DNA from: Psychroflexus salis
Lineage (GTDB): Bacteria > Bacteroidota > Bacteroidia > Flavobacteriales > Flavobacteriaceae
NCBI RefSeq assembly: GCF_014640175.1
Contig: NZ_BMGL01000001.1
Span: 230,889-294,888 of the forward strand
DNA: 64,000 nt
Reading direction: 5' to 3'
In this document: in pieces, positions 18,555 to 27,981 of the stretch
How positions within the stretch are numbered: the first letter of the stretch is position 1
Layout of the letters: each line of letters opens with the position of its first letter
Program-made: the position numbers and the translations under genes
The notes under the pieces: model-generated
Databases searched by the model: none
What the model was told of the DNA's origin: nothing
Seen by the model: only the letters and a program-made list of their open reading frames with translations

Positions 18555-19328
18555 ATGAAACTAAAAACATTTTTGGGAATTGCCCTAGCGACAATTTTCA
18601 TGAGCAATTGTGCCGTAATTAGGCCTGGAGAAGTCGGTGTAAAACAAAGACTTGGAAAGTTGAATGATAAAGTAGTAGATCAGGGTATTCGTTTTTTTAA
18701 TCCATTTACAACTATTTATGTTAAGGTGCCTATTAGAACTACAAACATCGAGCAAGTTTTACTGTTGCCATCTAAAGAAGGTTTAACTATTACTGCAGAA
18801 GTTTCTGTATTGTATAATTTAGAACGTGATCAAGTTCCTAGAATTATAAATGACATAGGTAAAGACTTTGAAAGAAATGTACTCGTAAATACCTTACGTT
18901 CTTCTGCAGCGAACATTTCGGCAGAATATTTTGCTAAAGATATGCACAGTTTGAAACGAAATGAAATTGAACGTTCTATTCAAGATAAAATGAATAAAAT
19001 ATTAGGCGATAAAGGCTTCGAAATACAAACAGTTTTAATGAAGAGTATTAATCTTCCACAACGATTATCTTCTGCTATTGAAGATAAATTAAGAGCTGAG
19101 CAGCAGTTTCAAGAAATGGAATTTATTGTACAACGTGAAATTAAAGAAGCCGACAGAAAACGTGCTGAAGCAGAAGGAATTCGCGATGCACAAGCCATTA
19201 TTAATGAAGGCTTAAGTCCTTTGCTAATTCAGTACCAATCTATTGAAGCTTTTAGAGAGTTAAGCCAATCTAATAATGCAAAAATTATTATTACCGATGG
19301 CAAAGCACCCATTATGGTTGGAGAATAA
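18555..19328 (+). CDS. SPFH/prohibitin-family lipoprotein
   Basis: A 257-residue SPFH (band 7) protein. The N-terminus has a lipobox-like end (MSNC, Cys19) and the usual prohibitin beginning IRPGEVGVKQRLGKL. The SPFH core (about 22-190) contains RTTNIEQVLLLPSKEG and ERNVLVNTLRSSAANI. A charged coiled-coil tail (QREIKEADRKRAEAEGIRDA) is typical of proteins that assemble into membrane rings. Its role here is probably membrane organisation or protease regulation; nothing in the context narrows it. It is transcribed alone and ends in a strong terminator. Confidence 0.88.
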   Translation: MKLKTFLGIALATIFMSNCAVIRPGEVGVKQRLGKLNDKVVDQGIRFFNPFTTIYVKVPIRTTNIEQVLLLPSKEGLTITAEVSVLYNLERDQVPRIINDIGKDFERNVLVNTLRSSAANISAEYFAKDMHSLKRNEIERSIQDKMNKILGDKGFEIQTVLMKSINLPQRLSSAIEDKLRAEQQFQEMEFIVQREIKEADRKRAEAEGIRDAQAIINEGLSPLLIQYQSIEAFRELSQSNNAKIIITDGKAPIMVGE

Positions 19329-19351
19329 ATCATCAACTTATATCTACTTGT

Positions 19352-19380
19352 AAAAGCCCAATTTAGTTTTGGGCTTTTTT
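19352..19380 (+). terminator. Rho-independent terminator after the SPFH gene
   Basis: AAAAGCCCA and TGGGCTTTT form a 9-bp stem around a short loop, followed by a T-run. The A-run on the other side lets it also serve yraN from the minus strand. Confidence 0.8.
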
Positions 19381-19408
19381 TATTTAATACTAGCCTAAGT
19401 TTGTATAA

Positions 19409-19771
19409 CTAGTCAAAATATAAAAAGGCATCTTCTAAATGTTCAATTCGCGTTCCCATTTTATTTTTAATAATTGCAATTACATCAAAACGAACCTCTA
19501 CATCTAAATCGCGTTCGTTTACATAATGGTCTACTGCTTTTACTAATCGTTTTATTTGTTGTGGTTTCAAAAAATCTTGTGGATCGCCAAATTCGGGTGT
19601 GCTTCTTGTTTTTACTTCAACAGCAACCAAAGTTTCTCCTTTTAGTGCAATAATATCTACTTCAGCTTTTAAAAAGCGGTAATTATTTTCTAGAATCTGA
19701 AAGCCTTTTTTCAACAAAAAATTTGTGGCTAAATCTTCTCCTTTTTTACCTAATTCGTTGTGAAACGCCAT
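19409..19771 (-). CDS. yraN: YraN/UPF0102 nuclease-fold protein
   Basis: A 120-residue member of UPF0102. It has the PD-(D/E)XK-like core AEVDIIALKGETLVAVEVKT and starts with the family hallmark MAFHNELGKKGEDLATNFL. A longer reading frame to 19810 would add 13 residues and overlap the upstream gene; the start chosen gives the usual family length and a 10-bp gap after the LD-carboxypeptidase gene. A role in DNA or RNA processing is presumed from the fold; the biochemical function is not established. Confidence 0.88.
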   Translation of the reverse strand: MAFHNELGKKGEDLATNFLLKKGFQILENNYRFLKAEVDIIALKGETLVAVEVKTRSTPEFGDPQDFLKPQQIKRLVKAVDHYVNERDLDVEVRFDVIAIIKNKMGTRIEHLEDAFLYFD

Positions 19772-19781
19772 ACTTAACATT

Positions 19782-20675
19782 TTAAAATTGAATTTCTGTA
19801 CCTTTTTCACTCACCATTAAGTGAACTTCTTTTCCAAACGGAATCGCCAAATTTTCTTTTAAATGTCCGAATGAAACACCAAATGCAACGGGAATTTTTA
19901 GCTCGCTTACGTATTCATGTATAATTTCTTCTGCAGTTTTTCCAAAAGGAATTCTGTTATCGTTCATATCGGTCATTCCACCAATAACAATTCCAGCAAG
20001 GTTTTTAAAAACTCCATTTTGTTTTAAGTTTTGCATCATTCTATCGATGTGGTATAAGTACTCATCTAAATCTTCTAAAAGTAAAATTACATTTTCTAGC
20101 TTCGGAAAACTAGCTGAACCACAAAGCGAATACAAAACCGATAAATTACCACCCATTAGCGTAGCTGAAACCTTTCCTGTTTGATTAAAAGGATGATTTG
20201 CAAAACAATAATGCATTTTTTTTCCAAACAAAACATCTCGTAAAGTTGAAGCACTTGTTTCTGTTTTACTCGAGATACCCACCGGCATTTGCGCATGTAA
20301 ACTGGCTACACCTAGTGTTTGTAAATGGCAGTGTATGGCGGTAACATCAGAATAACCAATAATCCATTTGGGTTGATTTTGCAGAGAAGAAAAATCGACT
20401 AAATCTAAAATCCGAACACTGCCATAACCACCTTTTGCACACCATATTGCTTTAAGCTTTGGGTTGTTAATTTGTGTTTGTAAATCGGCCGAACGTTCTG
20501 CATCACTCCCTGCAAATTGGTTTTGTATTTTGCCAATACTACTTCCTATTACAACTTTTAAACCCCAACTTTCTGCTAATTGAATTGCTTCTTTTAAATC
20601 GCTTGCATTAACACTTCTTGCAGTGGCTACAATAGCAATACAATCGCCTTTTTTTAAATTGGAAGGGATTTTCAT
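19782..20675 (-). CDS. ldcA: LD-carboxypeptidase, peptidase family S66
   Basis: A 297-residue S66 serine peptidase that trims D-Ala from tetrapeptide stems during murein recycling. The nucleophile is probably Ser109 in WIIGYSDVTAIH. The catalytic Glu lies in LLLEDLDEYLYHIDRM and the His in FGHLKENLAIPFG. It starts MKIPSNLKKGDCIAIVATA, which is normal for cytoplasmic LdcA without signal peptide. It is followed closely by yraN. Confidence 0.92.
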   Translation of the reverse strand: MKIPSNLKKGDCIAIVATARSVNASDLKEAIQLAESWGLKVVIGSSIGKIQNQFAGSDAERSADLQTQINNPKLKAIWCAKGGYGSVRILDLVDFSSLQNQPKWIIGYSDVTAIHCHLQTLGVASLHAQMPVGISSKTETSASTLRDVLFGKKMHYCFANHPFNQTGKVSATLMGGNLSVLYSLCGSASFPKLENVILLLEDLDEYLYHIDRMMQNLKQNGVFKNLAGIVIGGMTDMNDNRIPFGKTAEEIIHEYVSELKIPVAFGVSFGHLKENLAIPFGKEVHLMVSEKGTEIQF

Positions 20676-21089
20676 TTTAGCTTTGGTTTGTTGTTATATG
20701 TATTAAGCTGCTGTTCATAACATTAATAAAAACAAATATAGAATTTTTGTAATGAATTAAATAGCTGATAATTAAGACGATATTTGAATTTTATTTCAAA
20801 AATTTATACTTACAAAGAAACAGAAAGAAAATGAATGAGTTAGATAACAAGGTTTGATATTTAAATTGGTTTAGCTTTATCCTTATTTCTGAAGCTTTTG
20901 GTTAGTTTTGCACTTGTGCAAGGGAAAGTAGCGGTTACCCTGCAAAAATAAGTTGTAGTTTTTAAGTTTTTTGTAGGCGACCTAAGAAGCCCGGCAAAAA
21001 GCTATAAAAACAAGGCAGATTTTGAAGCGTAAAAGCGAATTGCCCGACCCCGATTTTTCATCGGGGTTGCGCCCAAAATATAAATCACT
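20676..21089. other. Gene-free spacer with an unusually GC-rich part and a hairpin
   Basis: The left half is ordinary AT-rich spacer. From about 20880 to 21080 the sequence is visibly richer in G and C (for example GTAGCGGTTACCCTGC, AGAAGCCCGGC). It ends in an 8-bp hairpin at 21047-21067 (ACCCCGAT, loop, ATCGGGGT) 22 bp before the DUF4286 start. I find no convincing protein in any frame; it may be a remnant or a structured leader. Confidence 0.45.
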
Positions 21090-21404
21090 ATGTATATTTA
21101 CAATGTAACAATCAACATTCAAGAAGATGTAGAGCAAAAATGGTTAAATTGGATGCGAGATACACACATTCCTGCTATGTTGAATACGGGGAAGTTCAGT
21201 AAAGCTTTAATGACACGTGTAGATGTTGAAGAACCTATGGGCGGAATAACTTATTCGGTACAATACACAACGGCTAATAAAAAAACTCTGGAAGCCTATT
21301 ACCAAGAAGATGCAGAAAAATTAAGAAACCAAAGCAAAAAATTTGAAGGCAAATTTGTTGCTTTTAGAACTACTTTAAAAGTTATATACGAGCAACATGA
21401 ATAA
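21090..21404 (+). CDS. DUF4286 family protein
   Basis: A 104-residue protein of the Bacteroidota family DUF4286, recognisable from [20 protein letters not shown] and [13 protein letters not shown]. The fold is probably a ferredoxin-like dimeric alpha-beta barrel, with no catalytic residues I can name. It overlaps rsmA by 8 bp, so the two are translationally coupled. Function unknown. Confidence 0.85.
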   Translation: MYIYNVTINIQEDVEQKWLNWMRDTHIPAMLNTGKFSKALMTRVDVEEPMGGITYSVQYTTANKKTLEAYYQEDAEKLRNQSKKFEGKFVAFRTTLKVIYEQHE

Positions 21405-22242
21405 ACCTTTTAAAAAATACCATAAATCGGAAAAATCTGAAGAAAATGTGCGAGCTAAAAAACACCTTGGTCAACATTTTTTAAAGGATGTAAACATTGC
21501 TCAAAAGATTGCGGAAACTCTTACCGAAAAATCCTACGAGACCGTTTTAGAAATCGGCCCCGGAATGGGTGTGCTTACACAGTTTTTAATCAGAAAACAC
21601 AAATGTGTAGTTGCTGTAGACGTGGATCGTGATTCGATTGCATATCTCAATTCTACTTTTAAAGATGCACATGAAGCAGAAATTACTCCTGATAATTTTG
21701 AAGTAAAAGAAGCCGATTTTTTAAAAATGGATGTGCTTACAGCCTTGGGTAATGAGCAATTTGCAATTATTGGAAATTATCCGTATAACATTTCATCGCA
21801 AATTGTTTTTAAAATGTTAGAATTGAGAAACTTTGTCCCCGAATTTTCGGGCATGTTTCAAAAAGAAGTAGCGCAGCGAATTTGTGCTGGACCAGGAAGT
21901 AAAGTTTACGGAATTTTGTCGGTTTTAAGTCAAGCTTATTACGAAGCTGAATATTTATTTACGGTAAAACCAGGAGCTTTTAATCCGCCGCCAAAAGTAG
22001 ATAGTGGAGTTTTACGACTAAAGCGCAAAGCGAATTTTAATTTAGCCTGCGATGAAAAAATGTTTAAAGATGTGGTAAAAACTGCTTTTAACCAACGTAG
22101 AAAAACCTTGCGCAACAGTTTAAAAAAATTCGATTTATCGGTTGAATTAAAAGAAGATGCTATCTTTGCGCAGCGACCAGAACAGCTTTCGGTAAGCGAA
22201 TTTGTTAGCTTAACGCAAAAAATTGAAGCCGATGCCATTTGA
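21397..22242 (+). CDS. rsmA: 16S rRNA (adenine1518/1519-N6,N6)-dimethyltransferase
   Basis: A 281-residue KsgA/RsmA. The N-terminus has [11 protein letters not shown], the SAM-binding loop [12 protein letters not shown] (about 50-61), and the catalytic motif [14 protein letters not shown]. The C-terminal helical domain carries [13 protein letters not shown]. It dimethylates two adenines at the 3' end of 16S rRNA late in 30S assembly. It overlaps DUF4286 upstream and mgtE downstream. Confidence 0.96.
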   Translation: MNKPFKKYHKSEKSEENVRAKKHLGQHFLKDVNIAQKIAETLTEKSYETVLEIGPGMGVLTQFLIRKHKCVVAVDVDRDSIAYLNSTFKDAHEAEITPDNFEVKEADFLKMDVLTALGNEQFAIIGNYPYNISSQIVFKMLELRNFVPEFSGMFQKEVAQRICAGPGSKVYGILSVLSQAYYEAEYLFTVKPGAFNPPPKVDSGVLRLKRKANFNLACDEKMFKDVVKTAFNQRRKTLRNSLKKFDLSVELKEDAIFAQRPEQLSVSEFVSLTQKIEADAI

Positions 22243-23584
22243 ACTCACTAAAGAATTAATCGAGAAAATTGAGTTTTTGATTGAAGAAAAAAACAATCAA
22301 GAACTACTCTTGCATTTTGAAGATTTGCACCATGCCGATATTGCTGAAATTCTCGATGAGCTCAACTTAGATGAAGCCACTTACATTATCAAACTTTTAG
22401 ACAGCGATAAAACTGCTGAAGTTTTAATGGAGCTGGATGAAAATGATCGGGAGAAAATTTTAAGCAACTTAAACGCCAAGGAAATTGCCGATGAAATTCG
22501 GGAAATGGACACCGATGATGCAGCCGATATTATTGCTGAATTAACCGAAGAAGTTAAGGAGCAGGTTATTGAAAACTTAGACGATGAGCAACTTGCCAAG
22601 GATATTAAAGAATTGTTGCGCTATGATGAAGATTCTGCTGGTGGATTAATGGCAAAAGAACTGATAAAAGTTAATGAAAACTGGAGTGTAACGGGCTGTA
22701 TGACCGAAATGCGAGCGCAAGCTGAAAATGTTACGCGCGTGCATTCTATTTATGTGGTAGACAATAAAGGCAAACTAAAAGGAAGACTTTCTTTAAAAGA
22801 TTTAATAACCGCACCCAGCGATGCACATATTGAAGATGTATACATAGACAAGGTTGATTATGTAAATGTACATACCGAAGGCGAAGAAGTGGCCAGAGTA
22901 ATGCAGAAATACGATTTAGAAGCCATTCCTGTGGTGGACGAAATGAACCGATTAGTAGGGAGAATTACTATTGATGACATCTTAGATTTTGTAAGAGAAG
23001 AAGCCGATAAAGATTACCAAATGGCTGCTGGTATTTCTGAAGATATCGACACCAGTGCAAGTATTCCACAAATGATTCGAGCACGGTTACCTTGGCTAAT
23101 TTTAGCATTACTAGGCGGTTTTATTGCTGTAAAAGTAGCTGAAACATTTGAACCCGCAATGGACAAATTTGGTGTGCTTTTCTTTTTTACACCGTTAATT
23201 GCTGCTATGGCAGGAAATGTGGGTGTACAATCTTCAGCAATTATAGTACAAGGGCTTGCCAATGGAACGCTAAGTGGTTCGGTTTTTCAGCGCCTATTTA
23301 AAGAATTGGGCTTGAGCTTATTAAATGGATTAATCTTAGCGGTTATACTATTTTTAGGTTCACACTTTTTATTAGGTCATGAGTACATTATCGGTTTAAC
23401 GGTTTCCGTTTCGTTAATAAGTGTAATTTTAATCGCTTCATTTATCGGTACTTTCGTGCCAATTGTGTTAGACAAATACAAAATAGATCCTGCTTTAGCT
23501 ACCGGACCATTTATTACTACAAGTAACGATATTTTTGGTTTGTTGATCTTTTTTACGATCGCAAAACTAATTTTAGGGTTTTAA
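22232..23584 (+). CDS. mgtE: MgtE magnesium transporter
   Basis: A 450-residue MgtE: an acidic N-terminal superhelical domain ([14 protein letters not shown]), two CBS domains (about 130-255; [39 protein letters not shown]) and five C-terminal membrane helices (from about 285). The pore region has [18 protein letters not shown]. The ATG at 22232 ([10 protein letters not shown]) is preferred over a TTG three codons earlier and overlaps rsmA by 11 bp. It imports magnesium, gated by cytoplasmic Mg2+ binding to the CBS domains. Confidence 0.95.
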   Translation: MPFELTKELIEKIEFLIEEKNNQELLLHFEDLHHADIAEILDELNLDEATYIIKLLDSDKTAEVLMELDENDREKILSNLNAKEIADEIREMDTDDAADIIAELTEEVKEQVIENLDDEQLAKDIKELLRYDEDSAGGLMAKELIKVNENWSVTGCMTEMRAQAENVTRVHSIYVVDNKGKLKGRLSLKDLITAPSDAHIEDVYIDKVDYVNVHTEGEEVARVMQKYDLEAIPVVDEMNRLVGRITIDDILDFVREEADKDYQMAAGISEDIDTSASIPQMIRARLPWLILALLGGFIAVKVAETFEPAMDKFGVLFFFTPLIAAMAGNVGVQSSAIIVQGLANGTLSGSVFQRLFKELGLSLLNGLILAVILFLGSHFLLGHEYIIGLTVSVSLISVILIASFIGTFVPIVLDKYKIDPALATGPFITTSNDIFGLLIFFTIAKLILGF

Positions 23585-23630
23585 TTCCTGGTTTGCAATA
23601 TTTCAAACGAAGTTATGCTAATTAGGCTAA

Positions 23631-23649
23631 GCGAAGTTTAAAACTTCGC
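23631..23649 (+). terminator. Hairpin after mgtE
   Basis: GCGAAGTTT and AAACTTCGC form a perfect 9-bp stem with a one-base centre. There is no long T-run after it, so it may be a weak terminator or an mRNA 3'-end stabiliser. Confidence 0.5.
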
Positions 23650-23657
23650 ATTTATGC

Positions 23658-23804
23658 TTACCCCATACAATTTTTAAAACTCACTTCTTTAGCAATAATA
23701 GAGTTGAGTTCTTCTATTTTAATGCGTTTTTGTTCCATGCTATCGCGATGACGAATGGTTACGCAGCCATCTTCTTTGGTTTCATGGTCAACGGTAATAC
23801 AAAA
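23658..23804 (-). pseudogene. Duplicated 3' end of glyS (147 bp)
   Basis: This stretch matches the 3' end of intact glyS (30184-30330) at 144 of 147 bases without gaps, in the same orientation, starting exactly at the glyS stop codon. The three differences are at 23667, 23723 and 23799. The first two change Trp to Cys and Val to Ile and the third is silent. On the right the match stops abruptly at 23804 in AT-rich sequence. It has no start and no promoter. Together with glyS it forms direct repeats around the phytase cassette. Confidence 0.95.
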
Positions 23805-23925
23805 AAATATTAATATCAATAATTATTTAAGAAAAAAACACGAAAAATAAATTAATTTAAGATAAGCTAACTTTATATTAACAATTTGAGTGATTTGTGA
23901 TAATTTGTTAATACTAAATGAAAGG

Positions 23926-23937
23926 AAGGTTAACCTT
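23926..23937. promoter_or_regulatory. 12-bp palindrome upstream of the phosphate-cassette receptor
   Basis: AAGGTTAACCTT is a perfect palindrome about 30 bp upstream of the putative -7 element. Its position suits a regulator binding site, but no known operator is recognised. Confidence 0.3.
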
Positions 23938-23966
23938 AGTTTAATTTCAGAAATAAAGTGTGTGAC

Positions 23967-23974
23967 TAGTTTTG
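23967..23974 (+). promoter_or_regulatory. TAnnTTTG promoter element of the cassette TonB receptor
   Basis: TAGTTTTG fits the Bacteroidota -7 consensus and ends 22 bases before the ATG at 23997. Confidence 0.5.
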
Positions 23975-23996
23975 TTTTGAATCAAAAAACAATACG

Positions 23997-26816
23997 ATGA
24001 AAGCAAAATTATTATTCTTATTTTTATTAATTAATGTTGGATTGTCTTATTCCCAAACGGGAAATTTAAAAGGTGTAGTTACCGATGAATCAGGACTTTT
24101 TGTACCTGGAGCAAATGTGTTTTTAGCCTCTTTAAATAAAGGAGCAATTACAGATGTAAATGGTGAATATGTTATATACAATGTAGAAGAAGGAACACAT
24201 GAACTGACTATTCAATATTTGGGATTTAAAGACGTAAAAACAAATGTAACTATAGAAGCAAATAAAACCATAATTTCCAATTTAGTATTAACCGAAAATG
24301 CCGATCAGTTGGATGCTGTTACTGTAACTGGATATTCGTTAAACAGCCAAGCCAAAGCGTTGAATACACAAAGAAATAAAATAAATGTTACCAATATTGT
24401 TTCAACAGATCAAATCGGAAAATTTCCTGATGCTAATATTGGAGATGCTATGCGAAGAATTCCAGGTATAACGATGCAGGTTGACCAAGGTGAATCCAGA
24501 GACATCATTATAAGAGGTTTAGCACCACAATTGAACAGTGTTACCTTAAATGGTAGTAGAATTCCTTCTGCTGAAGGTGATAACCGAAATGTACAGATGG
24601 ACTTAATTCCATCCGACATGATTCAAACTATAGAAGTTAATAAGGCCGTTACTCCAGATATGGATGGGGATGCTCTTGGTGGTTCTGTAAATTTAGTAAC
24701 TCGATCTTCACCACAAAGTTTCAGGTTATCTGCAACTGCTGGTTCAGGTATTAACTTTTTGACCAATAAACGAATTTTGACGGGATCATTTATTTTAGGA
24801 GACCGTTCTAAAAATAAAAAATTTGGTTGGATGGTATCGGCATCAATCAACGACAATGATTTTGGGTCTGATAATGTAGAAGGCGTTTGGGTTAATGAAG
24901 CTGAAAGCCCAATTACAGGGGAAGATATTACCGTTAATCCTTATTTAGAAGAGAGCGACATACGTGTTTATTTGGTAGAACGTATCCGAAGAAGCTTTTC
25001 AGCCAACTTTGATTATGCATTTAATGCCAATAATAAAATATTCTTTAAATCAATGTATAACTGGAGAGATGATAGAGAGAATAGATTTAGATTAAGGTAT
25101 GATAATATTGAACCTGTTTTTGAATCAGGAACCGAAAACGTAAGCGGTTATACAGGAAGACTGCGTCGTCAAACCAAAGGTGGTATTGATAATGATAGAA
25201 GCCAAAATAGAAGACTAGAAGACCAACGAATGTATAACTTTACATTGTCTGGGGAGCATTTATTTGGTAACCTTCAAATGGATTGGATTACCTCACTTGC
25301 CAAAGCATCAGAAGAGCGACTGAATGAACGGTATACATCATACAGAACTGGAAGTAATATTGATTTGGCTGGTGATTTTTCAGATCCAGAATTTCCATCT
25401 TTTAGACCAACCAATCCTAACCAAGTTACTTTAGACCAATTTAATCTGAACTCAATTTCAGAAGAAAATCAATATACCGAAGAAGAAGATGTAAACGCAT
25501 TTGTAAATTTCACCTTGCCTCAAGATTGGTTTGGGCACGGAGATGGAACGTTTAAATTTGGTGGTCGTTTAAGACTAAAAGAGAAGTTTAGAGACAATAA
25601 CTTTTTTGAATTTGAACCTACAGATGGAAATCCTCAGGCTTTTTCTACATTGGCAGATGTACCAACTAGAGATTATACCGATGCAGACTATTTACCAGGT
25701 AGTCAATACCAAGCAGGTTCTTTTGTCACAGCAGATTTTTTAGGCAGTCTTAACTTAAATAATGCGTCTTTATTTGATAAAGAAGATATTCCAGATGAGT
25801 ATTTAAGAGCCAATTATAATGTGTCTGAAGATGTGTATGCAGGTTATGTTATGGCCAACCAAAAAGTTTCTGATAAACTTAGTGTTTTAGCTGGTTTAAG
25901 AGTAGAATCTACCAAAGTTACAGCCATAGGAAACCAGATTATAGATGAAGAAGAATTGATAGGGCAAGTAACCGATGAAAGTTCTTATACCAACATCCTT
26001 CCAGGGGTACATTTTAAATATGATTTGAATGACAATACGGTATTTAGATTAGCCTGGACAAACACATTGGCAAGACCTAACTATGAAGACTTGGTGCCAA
26101 CAGTAGATGTTATTGCTGAAGATTCTGAAATTGTTTTAGGTAATTCAGACCTAGACCCGACTACTTCTATGAACTTTGACTTGATGGCGGAGCATTATTT
26201 TGATAATGTAGGTATTCTTTCAGGTGGAGTATTTTACAAGCGCATAAACGATTTTATTTATACACAAATCGGTGAAGTAGCTGCCGGTGAGCCCAATGCA
26301 GGTTTCAGAACTTTCCAACCACAAAACGGTGATAATGCTTTTGTTACTGGTGCTGAATTTTCTTTTCAACGTCAACTTGACTTTTTGCCAGGATTTGCTA
26401 AAAATTTCGGAATTTACTTAAACTATACCTATTTAAATTCGCAGGCTAACGGGATTAGAAATGAAGACGGAGATGAGCGTGGTGATTTGGAATTACCTGG
26501 AGCAACGCCAAACATGTTTAATGCATCATTAGGCTATGGAGATAAAAAGTTTACAGCTAGACTTTCAGCAAACTTTTCTGATGCTTATCTAGATGAATTA
26601 GGCGGAAATAACTTTGAAGACCGTTATTACGACCAACAGCTATTTGTAGATTTCAATGTTACGTTTGCTATTAATAAAAACCTTAGATTATATGCCGATT
26701 TAACCAATATTACCAATCAACCATTACGCTACTTCCAAGGGGTAAGGAGCCGTACACAACAAGTAGAGTTTTACAACAGAAGATTCACTATCGGTCTGAA
26801 ATACGATTTATTTTAA
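23997..26816 (+). CDS. TonB-dependent receptor next to phytase
   Basis: A 939-residue outer-membrane receptor with a signal peptide (ending NVGLSYSQ). A carboxypeptidase-regulatory-like domain (about 22-105; GVVTDESGLFVPGANVFLA) and a plug (about 125-235; DANIGDAMRRIPGITMQVD, DIIIRGLAPQLNSVTLNGSR) precede a large barrel ending RRFTIGLKYDLF. It belongs to the class with no SusD partner. The phytase gene follows 70 bp downstream on the same strand, so it probably imports phytate or inositol-phosphate products; the substrate is inferred from context only. Confidence 0.9.
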   Translation: MKAKLLFLFLLINVGLSYSQTGNLKGVVTDESGLFVPGANVFLASLNKGAITDVNGEYVIYNVEEGTHELTIQYLGFKDVKTNVTIEANKTIISNLVLTENADQLDAVTVTGYSLNSQAKALNTQRNKINVTNIVSTDQIGKFPDANIGDAMRRIPGITMQVDQGESRDIIIRGLAPQLNSVTLNGSRIPSAEGDNRNVQMDLIPSDMIQTIEVNKAVTPDMDGDALGGSVNLVTRSSPQSFRLSATAGSGINFLTNKRILTGSFILGDRSKNKKFGWMVSASINDNDFGSDNVEGVWVNEAESPITGEDITVNPYLEESDIRVYLVERIRRSFSANFDYAFNANNKIFFKSMYNWRDDRENRFRLRYDNIEPVFESGTENVSGYTGRLRRQTKGGIDNDRSQNRRLEDQRMYNFTLSGEHLFGNLQMDWITSLAKASEERLNERYTSYRTGSNIDLAGDFSDPEFPSFRPTNPNQVTLDQFNLNSISEENQYTEEEDVNAFVNFTLPQDWFGHGDGTFKFGGRLRLKEKFRDNNFFEFEPTDGNPQAFSTLADVPTRDYTDADYLPGSQYQAGSFVTADFLGSLNLNNASLFDKEDIPDEYLRANYNVSEDVYAGYVMANQKVSDKLSVLAGLRVESTKVTAIGNQIIDEEELIGQVTDESSYTNILPGVHFKYDLNDNTVFRLAWTNTLARPNYEDLVPTVDVIAEDSEIVLGNSDLDPTTSMNFDLMAEHYFDNVGILSGGVFYKRINDFIYTQIGEVAAGEPNAGFRTFQPQNGDNAFVTGAEFSFQRQLDFLPGFAKNFGIYLNYTYLNSQANGIRNEDGDERGDLELPGATPNMFNASLGYGDKKFTARLSANFSDAYLDELGGNNFEDRYYDQQLFVDFNVTFAINKNLRLYADLTNITNQPLRYFQGVRSRTQQVEFYNRRFTIGLKYDLF

Positions 26817-26831
26817 GCGAACTTAATTACT

Positions 26832-26866
26832 ATTGCGGTGTTTTAATTGAAATTAAACACCGCAAT
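26832..26866 (+). promoter_or_regulatory. Long stem-loop between receptor and phytase genes
   Basis: ATTGCGGTGTTTTAATT pairs almost completely with AATTAAACACCGCAAT. There is no T-run of terminator length, so it is more likely an intercistronic stability or attenuation element that sets the receptor-to-phytase ratio. Confidence 0.6.
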
Positions 26867-26886
26867 CTTTAATTTAAAAAAAAAAA

Positions 26887-27915
26887 ATGTCACTGAAAAC
26901 TTCAACTATTGCTTTAATTATTTTCCTATCAGTAACTATTTCATCTTGTAACACCAAGCCACTGCCTGTTGTTGAGCCAGATGTAATTACAGAACATACT
27001 CTACATGATACAGACGATCCAGCCATTTGGATAAACCATGATAATCCTGATCAAAGTATTGTTTTTGGAACCGACAAAGATACTGATGGGGCTATTTATG
27101 CTTTTGATTTAGAAGGTAAAATTATAGAATCAAAAACCATTAGGGGATTAAAAAGGCCTAACAATGTAGATATACGTCAGGGAATTCAAATGAATGATTC
27201 TACAAATATAGACATCATGGCTTTTACAGAGAGAGAGAACGAACAAATTCGTTTGTTTTCTATTCCAGATATGCGACCACTTGATAATGGTGGCTTTCCT
27301 GTATTTCAAGATGAAACTGAAGAAGAATTTAGATTACCTATGGGTATAAGCTTGTTTAAATCGCCAAAAGATGGTTCTCTTTATGCTATTGTAGGTAGAA
27401 AAAATGGTCCTGAGCAAGGTTATTTACATCAATTTAAAGTTAAATTTACAGACGAAAAAGTATCATTAACTCTAGTAAGAAAGTTTGGAAGATACAGTGG
27501 CAAAAAAGAAATAGAAGCCATTGCCGTTGATGATGCGCTCGGGCACATTTACTATTCTGATGAAATATTTGGGATTAGAAAGTATCACGCCGAACCATCT
27601 ATGGGAAATGAAGAAATAAAGCTTTTTGGCGGAAAAACCTTTCAACGGGATAATGAAGGTATTGCCATAGTAGCTAAAGATGGTAAAGAAGGTTTTATCG
27701 TTGTATCTAACCAACAAGCTGAAACATTCAACGTATTTTCAAGATCCACCAACCAATTTTTAAAAGAAATTAACCTGAGCACAAAACAAACGGATGGTTG
27801 CGATGTAGTTGCTGTCCGGTTGAATAGCACATTCAAAAACGGACTATTTGTTGCTATGAATGATGAAAAGAACTTTTATTTTTATGATTTAGATAAATTG
27901 GGTTTAGAAGAATAA
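26887..27915 (+). CDS. Beta-propeller phytase lipoprotein
   Basis: A 342-residue 3-phytase of the beta-propeller class. The lipobox (TISSC, Cys21) predicts membrane anchoring. Hallmarks are DTDDPAIWINHDNPDQS (about residues 41-57), GTDKDTDGAIYAFDLEGK, GLKRPNNVDIR, and YYSDEIFGIRKYHAEP, which supply calcium and phosphate ligands in this family. It should release phosphate from inositol hexakisphosphate. An A-run just before the ATG serves as the A-rich ribosome binding region usual in this phylum. It ends in a strong terminator. Confidence 0.94.
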   Translation: MSLKTSTIALIIFLSVTISSCNTKPLPVVEPDVITEHTLHDTDDPAIWINHDNPDQSIVFGTDKDTDGAIYAFDLEGKIIESKTIRGLKRPNNVDIRQGIQMNDSTNIDIMAFTERENEQIRLFSIPDMRPLDNGGFPVFQDETEEEFRLPMGISLFKSPKDGSLYAIVGRKNGPEQGYLHQFKVKFTDEKVSLTLVRKFGRYSGKKEIEAIAVDDALGHIYYSDEIFGIRKYHAEPSMGNEEIKLFGGKTFQRDNEGIAIVAKDGKEGFIVVSNQQAETFNVFSRSTNQFLKEINLSTKQTDGCDVVAVRLNSTFKNGLFVAMNDEKNFYFYDLDKLGLEE

Positions 27916-27935
27916 TACAAAACAACCCAATAAAT

Positions 27936-27974
27936 AAAAAGTCCTTACTGATTTACTTCGGTAAGGACTTTTTT
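27936..27974 (+). terminator. Bidirectional terminator between phytase and membrane-protein genes
   Basis: AAAAAGTCCTTAC and GTAAGGACTTTTTT form a 13-bp stem flanked by A-run and T-run, so it can stop transcription from both converging units. Confidence 0.85.
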
Positions 27975-27981
27975 AAGTTGA

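Noticed and set aside
19772..19810. N-terminal extension of YraN
   Set aside because: It would overlap the upstream LD-carboxypeptidase gene by 29 bp and add residues not seen in the family.
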